Shown here: piece after piece, positions 10,957 through 19,215 of the stretch | How the letters are laid out: each line of letters begins with the position of its first letter | How positions within the stretch are numbered: position 1 is the first letter of the stretch | Assembly (NCBI RefSeq): GCF_003987185.1 | Contig: NZ_PIPS01000001.1 | Span: 1,054,001-1,118,000 of the forward strand | Length of the DNA stretch: 64,000 nt | DNA from: Idiomarina aquatica | Lineage (GTDB): Bacteria > Pseudomonadota > Gammaproteobacteria > Enterobacterales > Alteromonadaceae | Direction: 5' to 3' | Translations under genes and position numbers: made by a program | The notes under the pieces: generated by a model | The model's input: only the letters and a program-made list of their open reading frames with translations | What the model was told of the DNA's origin: nothing | Database searches by the model: none

Positions 10957-11893
10957 GAGCCAACCTCCGCGCTACCCGTAACACCGAGCTGCGCGCCCGT
11001 GGGTTATGTTGCAGTTCCTGTGCTGACGGCTTGATGGCTTTTCCTTCCAGCGCCAGCGTGCGATCTTTATTCAGTTCCGCTTCGGTCAGTGGCAACCCGG
11101 CCGGCACTTGTTTACCCTGGCTGTGAGCACGCATAAAGCGTTTGACGATGCGGTCTTCCAGACTATGGAAGCTAATCACCACCAGCCGTCCACCTTCTTT
11201 CAGGGCGTCCAAAGAAGCATCCAACGCGGCTTCAATTTGTTCCAGTTCACGGTTAATGTGAATACGGATCGCCTGGAACGACCGCGTCGCCGGATGTTTA
11301 TGACGTTCCTTACTAGGCGCAACGCGGCCAATCAAGTCAGCCAGTTGCTTCGTGCGAGTAAAGGGTTCCAACTCACGATCATGGACTATGGCACGAGCAA
11401 TTTTCCGGGCGAAACGCTCTTCGCCATAGACTTTCAGTACATAAACGATGTCATCAAAGCTGGCATGGTTTAGCCATTCTGCTGCGGTTTCGCCTTGTGA
11501 ACTGTCCATTCTCATGTCGAGTGGACCGTCGCGCATAAAGCTGAAACCACGCTCGGCGTCATCCAATTGTGGGGAGGAGACGCCAAGGTCGAACAGAATG
11601 CCGGTGACCTGGTGGGTCAGTTGTTGTTGTTCAATCACCTCGCCCAAGCGTGAAAAGGGGGTGTGGATAATGCTAAAACGAGGGTCATCAATGTGGCTGG
11701 CTGCTTCGATCGCCTGAGGGTCTTGGTCGAGCGCGATAACGCGCCCTTGGTCACCGAGTTGCTGTAGCAACGCACGCGTGTGACCGCCACGTCCAAAGGT
11801 GGCGTCAATATAGGTGCCTTGCGGATCAATCACTAACGCAGTAATGGATTCTTCTAAAAGCACCGAAACGTGTTGCGGTGTCGTTGTTGTCAT
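10949..11893 (-). CDS. rsmH: 16S rRNA (cytosine(1402)-N4)-methyltransferase RsmH
   Basis: S-adenosylmethionine-dependent enzyme (formerly MraW) that N4-methylates C1402 of 16S rRNA in the decoding centre. It has 314 residues. The SAM-binding start [14 protein letters not shown], the [11 protein letters not shown] motif and the late [16 protein letters not shown] motif are clear. Its ATG begins on the last base of the mraZ stop codon, so it is translationally coupled to mraZ. The methyl mark made by RsmI, encoded at about 13 kb, falls on the same nucleotide (2'-O). Confidence 0.97.
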   Translation of the reverse strand: MTTTTPQHVSVLLEESITALVIDPQGTYIDATFGRGGHTRALLQQLGDQGRVIALDQDPQAIEAASHIDDPRFSIIHTPFSRLGEVIEQQQLTHQVTGILFDLGVSSPQLDDAERGFSFMRDGPLDMRMDSSQGETAAEWLNHASFDDIVYVLKVYGEERFARKIARAIVHDRELEPFTRTKQLADLIGRVAPSKERHKHPATRSFQAIRIHINRELEQIEAALDASLDALKEGGRLVVISFHSLEDRIVKRFMRAHSQGKQVPAGLPLTEAELNKDRTLALEGKAIKPSAQELQHNPRARSSVLRVARRLAHG

Positions 11894-12351
11894 TATAAAG
11901 AGAAATCTTCCAAGCGTTCGTTTAAGGTGAAATCGCCTTCACGCTCAACATCCATATCTTGCGCAATTTGGTCATGCCAGGCGGCTTCGTCCCAAATTTC
12001 AAACTTATTTAACTGCCCCACCAACATCAGCTTTTTATCAAGCCCGGCATGCTGCCGCAGTGGTGCAGAAATGAGCAAACGGCCATTTTTATCCATATCA
12101 CAGTCGTCGGCGTGGCCAAGCAGTAAACGCTGTAAACGGCGTTCTGCTGGATTCATGCTGGATAATTGGGTCAACTTACGTTCGATGATTTGCCATTCCG
12201 GTAGCGGATACAACAATAGGCAAGGCTGCTTAATATCTATCGTGCAGACCATCTTGCCGTCACAGTCTATCGACAGCGCATGACGATACTTAGCGGGTAT
12301 CGCTAAGCGCCCTTTACTGTCCAGACTGATTGTTGTTGCCCCTCGGAACAT
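11893..12351 (-). CDS. mraZ: Transcriptional regulator MraZ
   Basis: DNA-binding protein with two SpoVT/AbrB-like beta domains that represses its own dcw operon. From ATG 12351 it has 152 residues, the length of E. coli MraZ. Each half carries the family motif: [10 protein letters not shown] near the N-terminus and DKNGRLLIS in the second repeat, plus LLLYPLPEW and [11 protein letters not shown]. The frame is open three codons further to a GTG at 12360, but the family starts at MFRG and an AGGTGGGG ribosome site lies just before 12351. It is the first gene of the operon and directly follows MraZ boxes at 12374-12398. Confidence 0.96.
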   Translation of the reverse strand: MFRGATTISLDSKGRLAIPAKYRHALSIDCDGKMVCTIDIKQPCLLLYPLPEWQIIERKLTQLSSMNPAERRLQRLLLGHADDCDMDKNGRLLISAPLRQHAGLDKKLMLVGQLNKFEIWDEAAWHDQIAQDMDVEREGDFTLNERLEDFSL

Positions 12352-12373
12352 GATCCCCACCTGATCATTTTTG

Positions 12374-12398
12374 ATCCACGATTATCCACAAATCCCCA
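12374..12398 (-). promoter_or_regulatory. MraZ-box operator (three repeats)
   Basis: On the minus strand three pentamers, TGGGG (12394-12398), TGGAT (12384-12388) and TGGAT (12374-12378), are separated by exactly five bases each. This is the arrangement of the known MraZ operator (TGGGN repeats with five-base spacers). They lie between the predicted transcription start and the mraZ start codon, as expected for autorepression. Two of the three copies depart from TGGG at the fourth base. Confidence 0.7.
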
Positions 12399-12407
12399 CA
12401 ATGTTAC

Positions 12408-12437
12408 AGTCTAGGTAGTTAAACTTCCCACTGTCAA
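12408..12437 (-). promoter_or_regulatory. Predicted sigma-70 promoter of the dcw operon
   Basis: Minus-strand TTGACA (12432-12437, perfect -35) is followed after 18 bases by TAGACT (12408-12413, -10). The transcription start would fall near 12401, just before the MraZ boxes. From the -35 back to the end of rnpB (12438-12587) I see no gene and no clear further signal. Confidence 0.65.
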
Positions 12438-12587
12438 GCTAAAAACCTTGCGGAAACTGGGCTTTTCGTGAAATTTTCAGGATTTTTACGTCAAGTCGTT
12501 GAAGCCAAAAGGCATTTTGGCTAATGACGTATTGGGGTGTATTTGGGACGTATTTCTGAAACTGAGAGAACGGTTACATAAAGAAGG

Positions 12588-12943
<356 letters not shown>

Positions 12944-12951
12944 AGCGCGCA

Positions 12952-12980
12952 ATCATACGCCCTGTCGACACAGACCTCAA
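12952..12980 (-). promoter_or_regulatory. Predicted rnpB promoter
   Basis: Minus-strand TTGAGG (12975-12980) and TATGAT (12952-12957) are separated by 17 bases. The -35 hexamer directly abuts the rsmI stop codon at 12981-12983. The start would fall near 12944, consistent with the 5' end inferred from the RNA structure. Confidence 0.6.
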
Positions 12981-13859
12981 TCAATTATTAAGGTTTTTCA
13001 GACCCCATTGGTAGAGTGCATTTTTTCGCTCATCGTAGAGCTTGGCGACTAATGCCGCCGCTTTCTTTAATGGCAGCTCTTCACATAGCACTCGTAATGC
13101 TCTCTGTGCCTCAGCTCCCGGTTCGTCAGAGGTCTGTTCCGACGGCTGAAAGCCAGCAACCATTAACACCATTTCACCGCGTTGCTGATTGCTGTCGTCA
13201 TGCAAGCGCTGCAACAGTTGTTCGGCGTTACCGAACAAGTAGGTTTCGAACTGCTTGGTTAATTCACGCGCCAGCACTAGCTCACGCTCTGGCCCGATAA
13301 CCTCGGCCATATCCTGCAGGGTGTGCAGGATGCGATGTGGTGATTCATAGAATACCAATGTCCGCACTTCTGTTTTTAGCAGCTCCAGTTGCTTACGCCG
13401 TTGCTGTGGCTTAGCGGGCAAAAACCCTTCAAAAGTGAAGCGGTCCGTCGCGATACCGGCACCACTCAATGCCGTGGTGATCGCACAGGGGCCCGGTAAC
13501 GCGACCACCGGAATTCCCTGACGTCTGCAGGCGCGCACCATGACATAACCCGGATCACTGATTAACGGTGTTCCCGCATCACTGATCAATGCAATCGACT
13601 GTCCCTGCTCAAGTTGTTCGATCAGCGTCTGCGCTTTCTGCTGCTCGTTATGCTCATGCAAAGCAATGACGCGAGCCTTAGAGCCAACCTGCTGCAGTAA
13701 CGGGCGGCTATGCCGGGTATCTTCAGCGGCGACACAGTCAACCGTGCGTAGCACCGCTACGGCTCGTTCCGATAAATCCCCCAAATTACCAATCGGCGTC
13801 GGAACAATATAAAGTGTGCCTGTGTTTTTCGTTTCTTTTACAGTACCAGCGGACGACAT
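12981..13859 (-). CDS. rsmI: 16S rRNA (cytidine(1402)-2'-O)-methyltransferase RsmI
   Basis: Tetrapyrrole-methylase-fold SAM enzyme adding the 2'-O methyl to C1402 of 16S rRNA. With the ATG at 13859 it has 292 residues (E. coli 286). Landmarks are LYIVPTPIGNLGDLS near the N-terminus, AEDTRHSRPLL, SDAGTPLISDPG and the FEGFLPAKP segment. An in-frame TTG at 13880 is possible, but the ATG has an AAAGG five bases upstream. It is divergent from lpoA, as in E. coli (yraL/yraM). Confidence 0.95.
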   Translation of the reverse strand: MSSAGTVKETKNTGTLYIVPTPIGNLGDLSERAVAVLRTVDCVAAEDTRHSRPLLQQVGSKARVIALHEHNEQQKAQTLIEQLEQGQSIALISDAGTPLISDPGYVMVRACRRQGIPVVALPGPCAITTALSGAGIATDRFTFEGFLPAKPQQRRKQLELLKTEVRTLVFYESPHRILHTLQDMAEVIGPERELVLARELTKQFETYLFGNAEQLLQRLHDDSNQQRGEMVLMVAGFQPSEQTSDEPGAEAQRALRVLCEELPLKKAAALVAKLYDERKNALYQWGLKNLNN

Positions 13860-13891
13860 GTGTGCCTTTGTTTGTTTCAATCAACCTTGGC

Positions 13892-13899
13892 ATTATAGT
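13892..13899. promoter_or_regulatory. Overlapping divergent -10 elements, rsmI / lpoA
   Basis: In the 78-base gap between the divergent genes a perfect TATAAT on the minus strand (13892-13897) overlaps a TATAGT on the plus strand (13894-13899). Neither has a convincing -35 hexamer. If both are used, the two promoters cannot be occupied by polymerase at once. Confidence 0.35.
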
Positions 13900-13937
13900 A
13901 TCATCACCAGCCAGGCTTTGGCAGAGGACAGGTTTCC

Positions 13938-15791
13938 GTGACGATTCAATTCAGTCGTACAGTTTATACTCGCATCATGCGAGCTGGCATTGCCATGCTG
14001 AGCACCGTTCTGCTCACACAATGCAGCTCGGTCGAGCAGCCGTCGTCGGTGCCACCCGCGACAGCTCCCGACAACGGCAACGAAGTGCTGACCGACACGG
14101 TAAAAAGTCAACGCTCTGCAGCTGAATGGCTGGCGGATGCCCGCGAAGCGGACTCGACGGCACAACAACAAACTTTGCTCATTCATGCTGCGTTAGCGTT
14201 TCAAAACGACGAACAGTGGCAACAAAGCGCGGCAATTTTGAGTCAAATCAGTCCTCGGCAACTGACGCCGTCCGCCTACCCGCTGTTCCGTCTTGCTCAG
14301 GCACAGTGGTTGGCACAGCAGCAACAGTGGCAACAGGTTTCCACCACCCTTGAGCCCATCGCCCAACGATTCCAACAACGGCGCTTAAGGCTACAGGCTC
14401 TTAACTTGTTGGCGCTCAGCTACGCTCAACAAAATCAGTATTGGCAAGCCGTGGTGCGACAAATAGAAGCGGAGCAGTATCATGGTGAAGCGACAGCACA
14501 ACAAAGCCGTGACGCTATTTGGCGCTATCTACGTCAGGTTCCCGCTGCGCAACTGCCACAGCAACGGCCGTCAAACAGTACCATAGCCGGTTGGTGGCGG
14601 CTGGCGAAACTGTTTCATGACAGCCAGCAACAGTCGATTGATCTAGCAGAGGGGTTTGCCCGCTGGCAATCAAGCTACCCGGATCATCTCGCCAATGGTT
14701 TAGTGACCGAATGGCAACAGCAGTCCTGGCAAACACCGCAGCAGGTTATCGCTCTACTGCCGTTATCGGGACGCTATCAGGCACAAGGCATAGCCGTTCG
14801 CGACGGTTTACTGATGGCAGCGGCAGAGCAGCAACAAGACATTACCTTTATCGACACCAACCGTACCGACATCGAACAGCAGGCCGCCCAAATTGTCGAG
14901 TCCGGCGTCACTCATGTTATCGGACCGTTATTGAAGGACAACGTTGAAGCCTGGCTGAAACGCCCGTTATCCGGCGTTTTTCATCTTATGCTGAATGAGA
15001 GCGACGGTGTATTATCAACGGTACCCACCAATACTATTATCCAGTTTGCACTGGCACCGGAGGATGAGGCTCATCAGGCCGCTGAATATCTTGCCTCGCA
15101 GTCGCAACAGGCACCGTTGATTTTTGCCGCCAATAGCGGCTCCAGCCGCCGCATGGTGGAGAACTTTCAACAACGTTTGCAGCAAGTAAGTGATCACTCA
15201 GCGACCGTCGGCTGGTATGCTGAGCAAGAGCAAATGCAACCCGTGGTCGAGGAGTTGCTCGGTATCAGCGCGAGTAAACAGCGTATCCGCGAGGTCAAAA
15301 TCGCGGCCGGTAAAATCATTGTCGACGAGCAGGAGCGCAGTCGTGCTGACGTTGACTCGGTGTACTTACCCGGTAATTTGGCGCAGGTGCGGTTATTAAA
15401 GCCATTTATTGATGTCAATCTGTCGCCTTTTGCGCCACCACTGACCGTATACGCCAGTTCCTCGGTGCACGAACGCAGTAACCGCGGCGGTGATTCTGAT
15501 TTGTCCGGCGTTCAGTTCTCGGACAGTCCATTTCTCATCGGCGCTCATCAACAAAGCTCGGCGCTCGAACAGTGGCTTGAACTGCGCTCCGACATGAGCT
15601 TTAACGAAGCGCGACTATTGGCCATGGGCCATGATAGTCTTTATTTGGTGAGTAAAGCACAGGCGCTTAATGTATTCCCTGGCGCACAGTGGAGCGGATT
15701 TAACGGACGTTTATCGATAGCATTTAACCGCGTACAAAGAGAACTCGACTGGGCTATCTTTAAGGAGCAAGCCATTCAGCCCTTAAAGTAA
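13938..15791 (+). CDS. lpoA: Outer-membrane lipoprotein LpoA, activator of PBP1a
   Basis: Outer-membrane lipoprotein that reaches through the periplasm to stimulate PBP1a. It has 617 residues. The N-terminus is a signal sequence ending in the lipobox LLTQC, followed by a glutamine-rich helical repeat (TPR-like) half to about residue 250, then a periplasmic-binding-protein-like half beginning near VIALLPLSGRYQAQG. The start used is GTG 13938 behind AGGACAGG; ATG 13977 would still leave a working signal peptide. The upstream neighbour rsmI and downstream yraN, diaA, dolP match the E. coli yraL-yraM-yraN-diaA-yraP order. Confidence 0.93.
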   Translation: MTIQFSRTVYTRIMRAGIAMLSTVLLTQCSSVEQPSSVPPATAPDNGNEVLTDTVKSQRSAAEWLADAREADSTAQQQTLLIHAALAFQNDEQWQQSAAILSQISPRQLTPSAYPLFRLAQAQWLAQQQQWQQVSTTLEPIAQRFQQRRLRLQALNLLALSYAQQNQYWQAVVRQIEAEQYHGEATAQQSRDAIWRYLRQVPAAQLPQQRPSNSTIAGWWRLAKLFHDSQQQSIDLAEGFARWQSSYPDHLANGLVTEWQQQSWQTPQQVIALLPLSGRYQAQGIAVRDGLLMAAAEQQQDITFIDTNRTDIEQQAAQIVESGVTHVIGPLLKDNVEAWLKRPLSGVFHLMLNESDGVLSTVPTNTIIQFALAPEDEAHQAAEYLASQSQQAPLIFAANSGSSRRMVENFQQRLQQVSDHSATVGWYAEQEQMQPVVEELLGISASKQRIREVKIAAGKIIVDEQERSRADVDSVYLPGNLAQVRLLKPFIDVNLSPFAPPLTVYASSSVHERSNRGGDSDLSGVQFSDSPFLIGAHQQSSALEQWLELRSDMSFNEARLLAMGHDSLYLVSKAQALNVFPGAQWSGFNGRLSIAFNRVQRELDWAIFKEQAIQPLK

Positions 15792-15794
15792 ACT

Positions 15795-16145
15795 ATGTCA
15801 AAAAAAGCCAAAGGAAACCGCGCAGAACAACTCGCGGCCGCGTTTTTATCGCAGCAAGGATTGCAACTCGTCGAACGTAATTTTCGTATCGAGGGGGGTG
15901 AAATCGATTTAATTGCAAAACATCAACAAGCCTATGTATTTATCGAGGTCAAATACCGGCATGATGAGAATTTTGCAGCGGCGCTAGAACAAATCACTCC
16001 GGCACAATGTCGAAGAATTCGTTTTACAGCACAACACTTTTTACTGCAACGGGGACTGGATCAGCATCGGCTGAGGTTACGCTTTGATGTGATCACTATT
16101 ACCGGCCCCGACGCTTCCATTAATTGGCTTAAGGATGCTTTTTAA
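15795..16145 (+). CDS. yraN: UPF0102 family endonuclease-like protein YraN
   Basis: Conserved small cytoplasmic protein of 116 residues with a predicted endonuclease fold. The core is GNRAEQLAAAFLSQQG, then GGEIDLIAKHQQAYVFIEVKYR, where the D, E and K of the E-I-D-L...E-V-K pattern match the PD-(D/E)XK nuclease layout. The biological role is not established. It starts three bases after the lpoA stop and ends two bases before diaA, so it is part of the same transcript. Confidence 0.93.
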   Translation: MSKKAKGNRAEQLAAAFLSQQGLQLVERNFRIEGGEIDLIAKHQQAYVFIEVKYRHDENFAAALEQITPAQCRRIRFTAQHFLLQRGLDQHRLRLRFDVITITGPDASINWLKDAF

Positions 16146-16147
16146 TC

Positions 16148-16696
16148 ATGCAGTCAGAGCGCGTTAAAACCGTATTTACCGAAAGTATTCAGACGCAAAT
16201 ATCGGCGGTTGAAGGGTTATCGGATGTTATCGAAGACACTGTCGGACTGTTGGTCAATAGTCTGCTCAATGGCCAGCGTTTGTTTGTTCATGGTAATGCG
16301 TCGGCATCCTGGCTCAGTCAGCATTTTGCTGAAAAAATGAATTGCGGAATGAAGCTGGAACGGCCGGCTTTTCAGGCGATTCCATTACAGTCCTATGGCC
16401 ACCAACAAGTGGCTTCACTGGCGCAAAGTAATGACATTTTGATTGTGATTGCCGCAGCTGACGGTGACGACCAAACGTTAATCGAGACCATGGAAGTGGC
16501 ACTGAGCCGGGAAATGATCATTGTCGCCTTAACCGGACAGAATAACGAGCTGGTGTCGGGTCTGCTTGGCGCGGATGATGTGGAAATACAGGTACCGTCG
16601 CTGAATCCGGCGCGCGTGCTTGAACAACAGTTATTGATAAGCCATTGCCTATGCGAATTGATTGAACAGACCATTTTTCCTCAGGAGCACGAGTAA
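16148..16696 (+). CDS. diaA: SIS-domain DnaA initiator-associating protein DiaA
   Basis: SIS (sugar isomerase) fold protein of 182 residues. DiaA forms a tetramer that binds DnaA and promotes ordered replication initiation at oriC. The N-terminal helix with FTESIQTQISAVEGL, the FVHGNASASWLSQHF nucleotide/sugar-binding loop and NDILIVIAAADGDD in the second strand-loop fit the family. A few positions differ from the usual GNGGSAADA-type loop, so sequence alone shows an SIS protein; the yraN-diaA-dolP order makes DiaA the likely identity. Confidence 0.88.
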   Translation: MQSERVKTVFTESIQTQISAVEGLSDVIEDTVGLLVNSLLNGQRLFVHGNASASWLSQHFAEKMNCGMKLERPAFQAIPLQSYGHQQVASLAQSNDILIVIAAADGDDQTLIETMEVALSREMIIVALTGQNNELVSGLLGADDVEIQVPSLNPARVLEQQLLISHCLCELIEQTIFPQEHE

Positions 16697-16698
16697 TC

Positions 16699-17298
16699 AT
16701 GCAACAGCTTAGCCAAACCTGTTTACGCCGTCGTTTTACCCAAGTTGCTACGGCACTCACGTTATTAGCAACCTTGAATGGTTGCGCCGTGGTTGCGACC
16801 GGGGCAGCGGCACTGGGCGTTAGCTCGGTAACCGATCCGCGGACTATCGGCAGTCAGTTGGACGACCAGACCATCGAAATGAAAGCCAACGCTAAGCTTG
16901 GCAATGATGAACAATTAGGTGAATACCGTTTACGTGTGGTCAGTTATGACCAGAATGTATTACTGATAGGGCAGGTACCGAACGAAGCCGCTCGTCAACG
17001 TGCCGAGCGCATCATTAGCGATACTAACGGTATCGATAACATTTTTAACCAGGTACGTATCAGCTCTCAGGCCGGCCTCTCTACTCAGACCAATGACGCC
17101 TGGATTACCAGTCAGGTAAAACTGAAGCTCGCCGCGAACGATAAGGTCGATGCATCGGATGTAAAAGTGGTTACCGAGAATGGTGAAGTGTTCTTGTTGG
17201 GGATTGTCGGTGGTGATTCGGCCAACATCGCGGTCGACATTGCCCGCAACGTAAAAGGTGTAACTCGTGTCATCAAAGCGTTTAAGGCGCCTCGCTAA
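16699..17298 (+). CDS. dolP: BON-domain outer-membrane lipoprotein DolP (YraP)
   Basis: Lipoprotein of 199 residues that supports outer-membrane integrity and the BAM machinery. The signal peptide ends in the lipobox LNGC (Cys at about residue 29). Two BON domains follow, each with the pattern of a short helix and a strand ending in a glycine: about 57-120 (DDQTIEMKANAKLGND, VLLIGQVPN) and 135-199 (ITSQVKLKL, GEVFLLGIVG). It begins two bases after the diaA stop and is followed by a strong hairpin, so it closes this operon. Confidence 0.94.
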   Translation: MQQLSQTCLRRRFTQVATALTLLATLNGCAVVATGAAALGVSSVTDPRTIGSQLDDQTIEMKANAKLGNDEQLGEYRLRVVSYDQNVLLIGQVPNEAARQRAERIISDTNGIDNIFNQVRISSQAGLSTQTNDAWITSQVKLKLAANDKVDASDVKVVTENGEVFLLGIVGGDSANIAVDIARNVKGVTRVIKAFKAPR

Positions 17299-17311
17299 GC
17301 GGGGCCTTAAA
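17281..17311. terminator. Bidirectional terminator hairpin between dolP and sspB
   Basis: TTTAAGG and CCTCGC on the left pair with GCGGGG and CCTTAAA on the right across a TAA loop; two left-arm bases (CG) bulge out and one pair is T-G. The A/T-rich outer arms give a U-rich tail in both directions. It includes the dolP stop region and lies between convergent genes. Confidence 0.65.
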
Positions 17312-17322
17312 CACCTATTTTA

Positions 17323-17760
17323 TTACTTAATGACTTTTAGATTAGGACGTTTACGGGTTGTAGAGCTTTTCTCCGGGCTCGCCTCAGGTGCGTCGCCGGC
17401 ATCGTCATCCGTAGATGGCATTTTATCCAGCTGAGGCTCGGCTTCAAACATCGCCCCGGCACCGTTTTCGCGGGCGAACAAGGCAAGCGCTGCCGTCATC
17501 GGCACGATCACTTCCATTGGCTGACCGCCAAACCGCGCATTAAAACGTATTTCATCATCCAGCAGTTGCAGACCCACAACCGCGCTGGGTGAAATATTCA
17601 GCGTAATTTGTCCGTCGTTGACGAATTGTTGTGGCACCTTAGTACCTACAATCGTAGCGTCGACCACCAGATGTGGTGTCAGCTGGTTATCCACAATCCA
17701 GTCGTATAAGGCCCGCAGTAAATACGGGCGCTTAGGGGTCATATCAGTCACTTTCATCAT
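17323..17760 (-). CDS. sspB: ClpXP adaptor, stringent starvation protein B
   Basis: Adaptor that tethers ssrA-tagged proteins to the ClpXP protease. It has 145 residues. The folded part (about 8-110) has RPYLLRALYDWIVDNQLTPHLVVDA, DGQITLNISP and IRFNARFGG, all diagnostic. It is followed by an acidic flexible linker and a C-terminal RPNLKVIK tail that matches the ClpX-binding peptide of the family. Two adjacent ATGs start the frame; either is possible. It lies 26 bases downstream of sspA. Confidence 0.95.
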   Translation of the reverse strand: MMKVTDMTPKRPYLLRALYDWIVDNQLTPHLVVDATIVGTKVPQQFVNDGQITLNISPSAVVGLQLLDDEIRFNARFGGQPMEVIVPMTAALALFARENGAGAMFEAEPQLDKMPSTDDDAGDAPEASPEKSSTTRKRPNLKVIK

Positions 17761-17786
17761 CGCCTCCCAAAGGTAGCGAGCAAGAA

Positions 17787-18407
17787 CTAGCGTGCCAGTT
17801 CTTTTTCGGCGTCGGTGAGTGATTCCTGGAACGTTTTACGCTCGAACACACGAATCATGTACGCTTTAATGTCTTTTGCGCCCTGACCTTCCAGTTGAAT
17901 ACCGTAGGCCGGTAAACGCCATAACAGCGGCGCAATATAGCAATCGACTAAGCTGAATTCTTCGCTCATGAAATAAGGCGTATCAGCGAAAATCGGTGCC
18001 AGTGACAGCAGTCCTTCCTTAAGTTCCTGCCGTGCTGCGTTGTCGCCGGCGAGGATCTTATCGGCCAGCGCGTACCAATCACGCTCGATGCGATACATCA
18101 TCAAACGGCTGGTGCCACGAGCGACCGGATACACCGGCATCAATGGAGGATGAGGAAAACGCTCATCGAGGTATTCCATGATGATTTGCGCATCGTACAG
18201 GACCAGTTCTCTATCCACCAAGGTCGGCGTCGCATCAGGGTAAGGATTCAGCTGAATCAAATCTTCCGGACGTTCATCACCATCAACGTAACTGATTTCA
18301 ACACTTACGCCCTTCTCGGCTAAGACCAAGCGAACTTGATGACTTTTCAAATCATCCCGACCCGAATACAACGTCATCACTGAACGTTTATTTGCTGCAA
18401 CCGCCAT
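17787..18407 (-). CDS. sspA: Stringent starvation protein A
   Basis: RNA-polymerase-associated protein with a glutathione-S-transferase fold. It has 206 residues. The N-terminal thioredoxin-like domain contains the segment MTLYSGRDDLKSHQVRLVLAEKG and the NPYPDATPTLVD turn, and the C-terminal helical domain carries the PVYPVARGTSRLMMYRIERDW stretch typical of SspA. It lacks GST catalysis in known members. It forms an operon with sspB and lies after the petABC terminator. Confidence 0.94.
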   Translation of the reverse strand: MAVAANKRSVMTLYSGRDDLKSHQVRLVLAEKGVSVEISYVDGDERPEDLIQLNPYPDATPTLVDRELVLYDAQIIMEYLDERFPHPPLMPVYPVARGTSRLMMYRIERDWYALADKILAGDNAARQELKEGLLSLAPIFADTPYFMSEEFSLVDCYIAPLLWRLPAYGIQLEGQGAKDIKAYMIRVFERKTFQESLTDAEKELAR

Positions 18408-18433
18408 TTATTTCTCCAGATAATATCAACGGC

Positions 18434-18456
18434 AAAAGGGTGGCAAGCCACCCTTA
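18434..18456 (-). terminator. Rho-independent terminator of petABC
   Basis: On the minus strand AAGGGTGG, loop CTTG, CCACCCTT forms an eight-pair stem followed by TTTT. It lies 25-47 bases after the petC stop and just upstream of sspA. A TATTAT between it and sspA could be the -10 of a separate sspAB promoter. Confidence 0.75.
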
Positions 18457-18480
18457 ATTACCTTTTCCTGACCATACTGA

Positions 18481-19215
18481 TTACTTGAGATCTCGCCAGA
18501 ACTCTTTCTTCAGCAGCCAAGCTAAAATGGTGAATACCAACAAGAAGCCGAAGACGAACCAACCGGTACGGCGTTGCTCCAGCAACATAGGTTCACCCAT
18601 ATAGACCAAAAATGCGGTCAAATCGAGCATGGCCTGATCGTATTCACTCTCAGTTAAGCGTCCACTACCGTCGGTTTTAATCCCAACGTAGACTTCTTTC
18701 ATTTCGCCATCGATGCGACGTTCTTCATACGTCTTCTCTGGCAAGCCTTGCAGTTCTTCCAATACATGCGGCATACCGACATTTGGGAACACGGTGTTGT
18801 TAACGCCAAACGGACGGCTGTCGTCTTTATAGAAAGACCGCAAGTACGTGTAGATCCAATCTTCACCGCGAACTCGCGCCACGTTGGTTAGATCCGGTGG
18901 CGGGTTACCAAACCAGTTTCCGGCCGCATCAGGCGACATGTTAATGGTGATTAGGTCGCCTGCTTTGTTACCGGTGAACTGAAGGTGCTTTTGACCCAGC
19001 TCTTCCGGAATCTCCAAATCGTTAAACATGCGATTGTAACGAGCGTACTCCAGAGAGTGACAGCCCAGACAATAGTTCATGTATAACTGCGCACCGCGCT
19101 GCAGAGAAGCTTTGTCGTGCAAATCCACTTTCGCTTCATCTAACGGTACAGTTGGGCCCGCCGCAAATGCCAGCGACGGGATCAAGGTGATAAGAGCGAT
19201 TAACAGTTTTTTCAT
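18481..19215 (-). CDS. petC: Cytochrome c1 subunit of the bc1 complex
   Basis: Haem-carrying subunit of respiratory complex III, passing electrons from the Rieske protein to cytochrome c. It has 244 residues. A cleavable signal ends at about residue 19 (SLAFAA). The haem c motif is C49-L-G-C52-H53, PDLTNVARVRG follows in the middle, and a C-terminal membrane anchor at about 217-237 ends in KKEFWRDLK. The start overlaps the petB stop by one base. It is followed by a terminator at 18434-18456. Confidence 0.97.
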   Translation of the reverse strand: MKKLLIALITLIPSLAFAAGPTVPLDEAKVDLHDKASLQRGAQLYMNYCLGCHSLEYARYNRMFNDLEIPEELGQKHLQFTGNKAGDLITINMSPDAAGNWFGNPPPDLTNVARVRGEDWIYTYLRSFYKDDSRPFGVNNTVFPNVGMPHVLEELQGLPEKTYEERRIDGEMKEVYVGIKTDGSGRLTESEYDQAMLDLTAFLVYMGEPMLLEQRRTGWFVFGFLLVFTILAWLLKKEFWRDLK

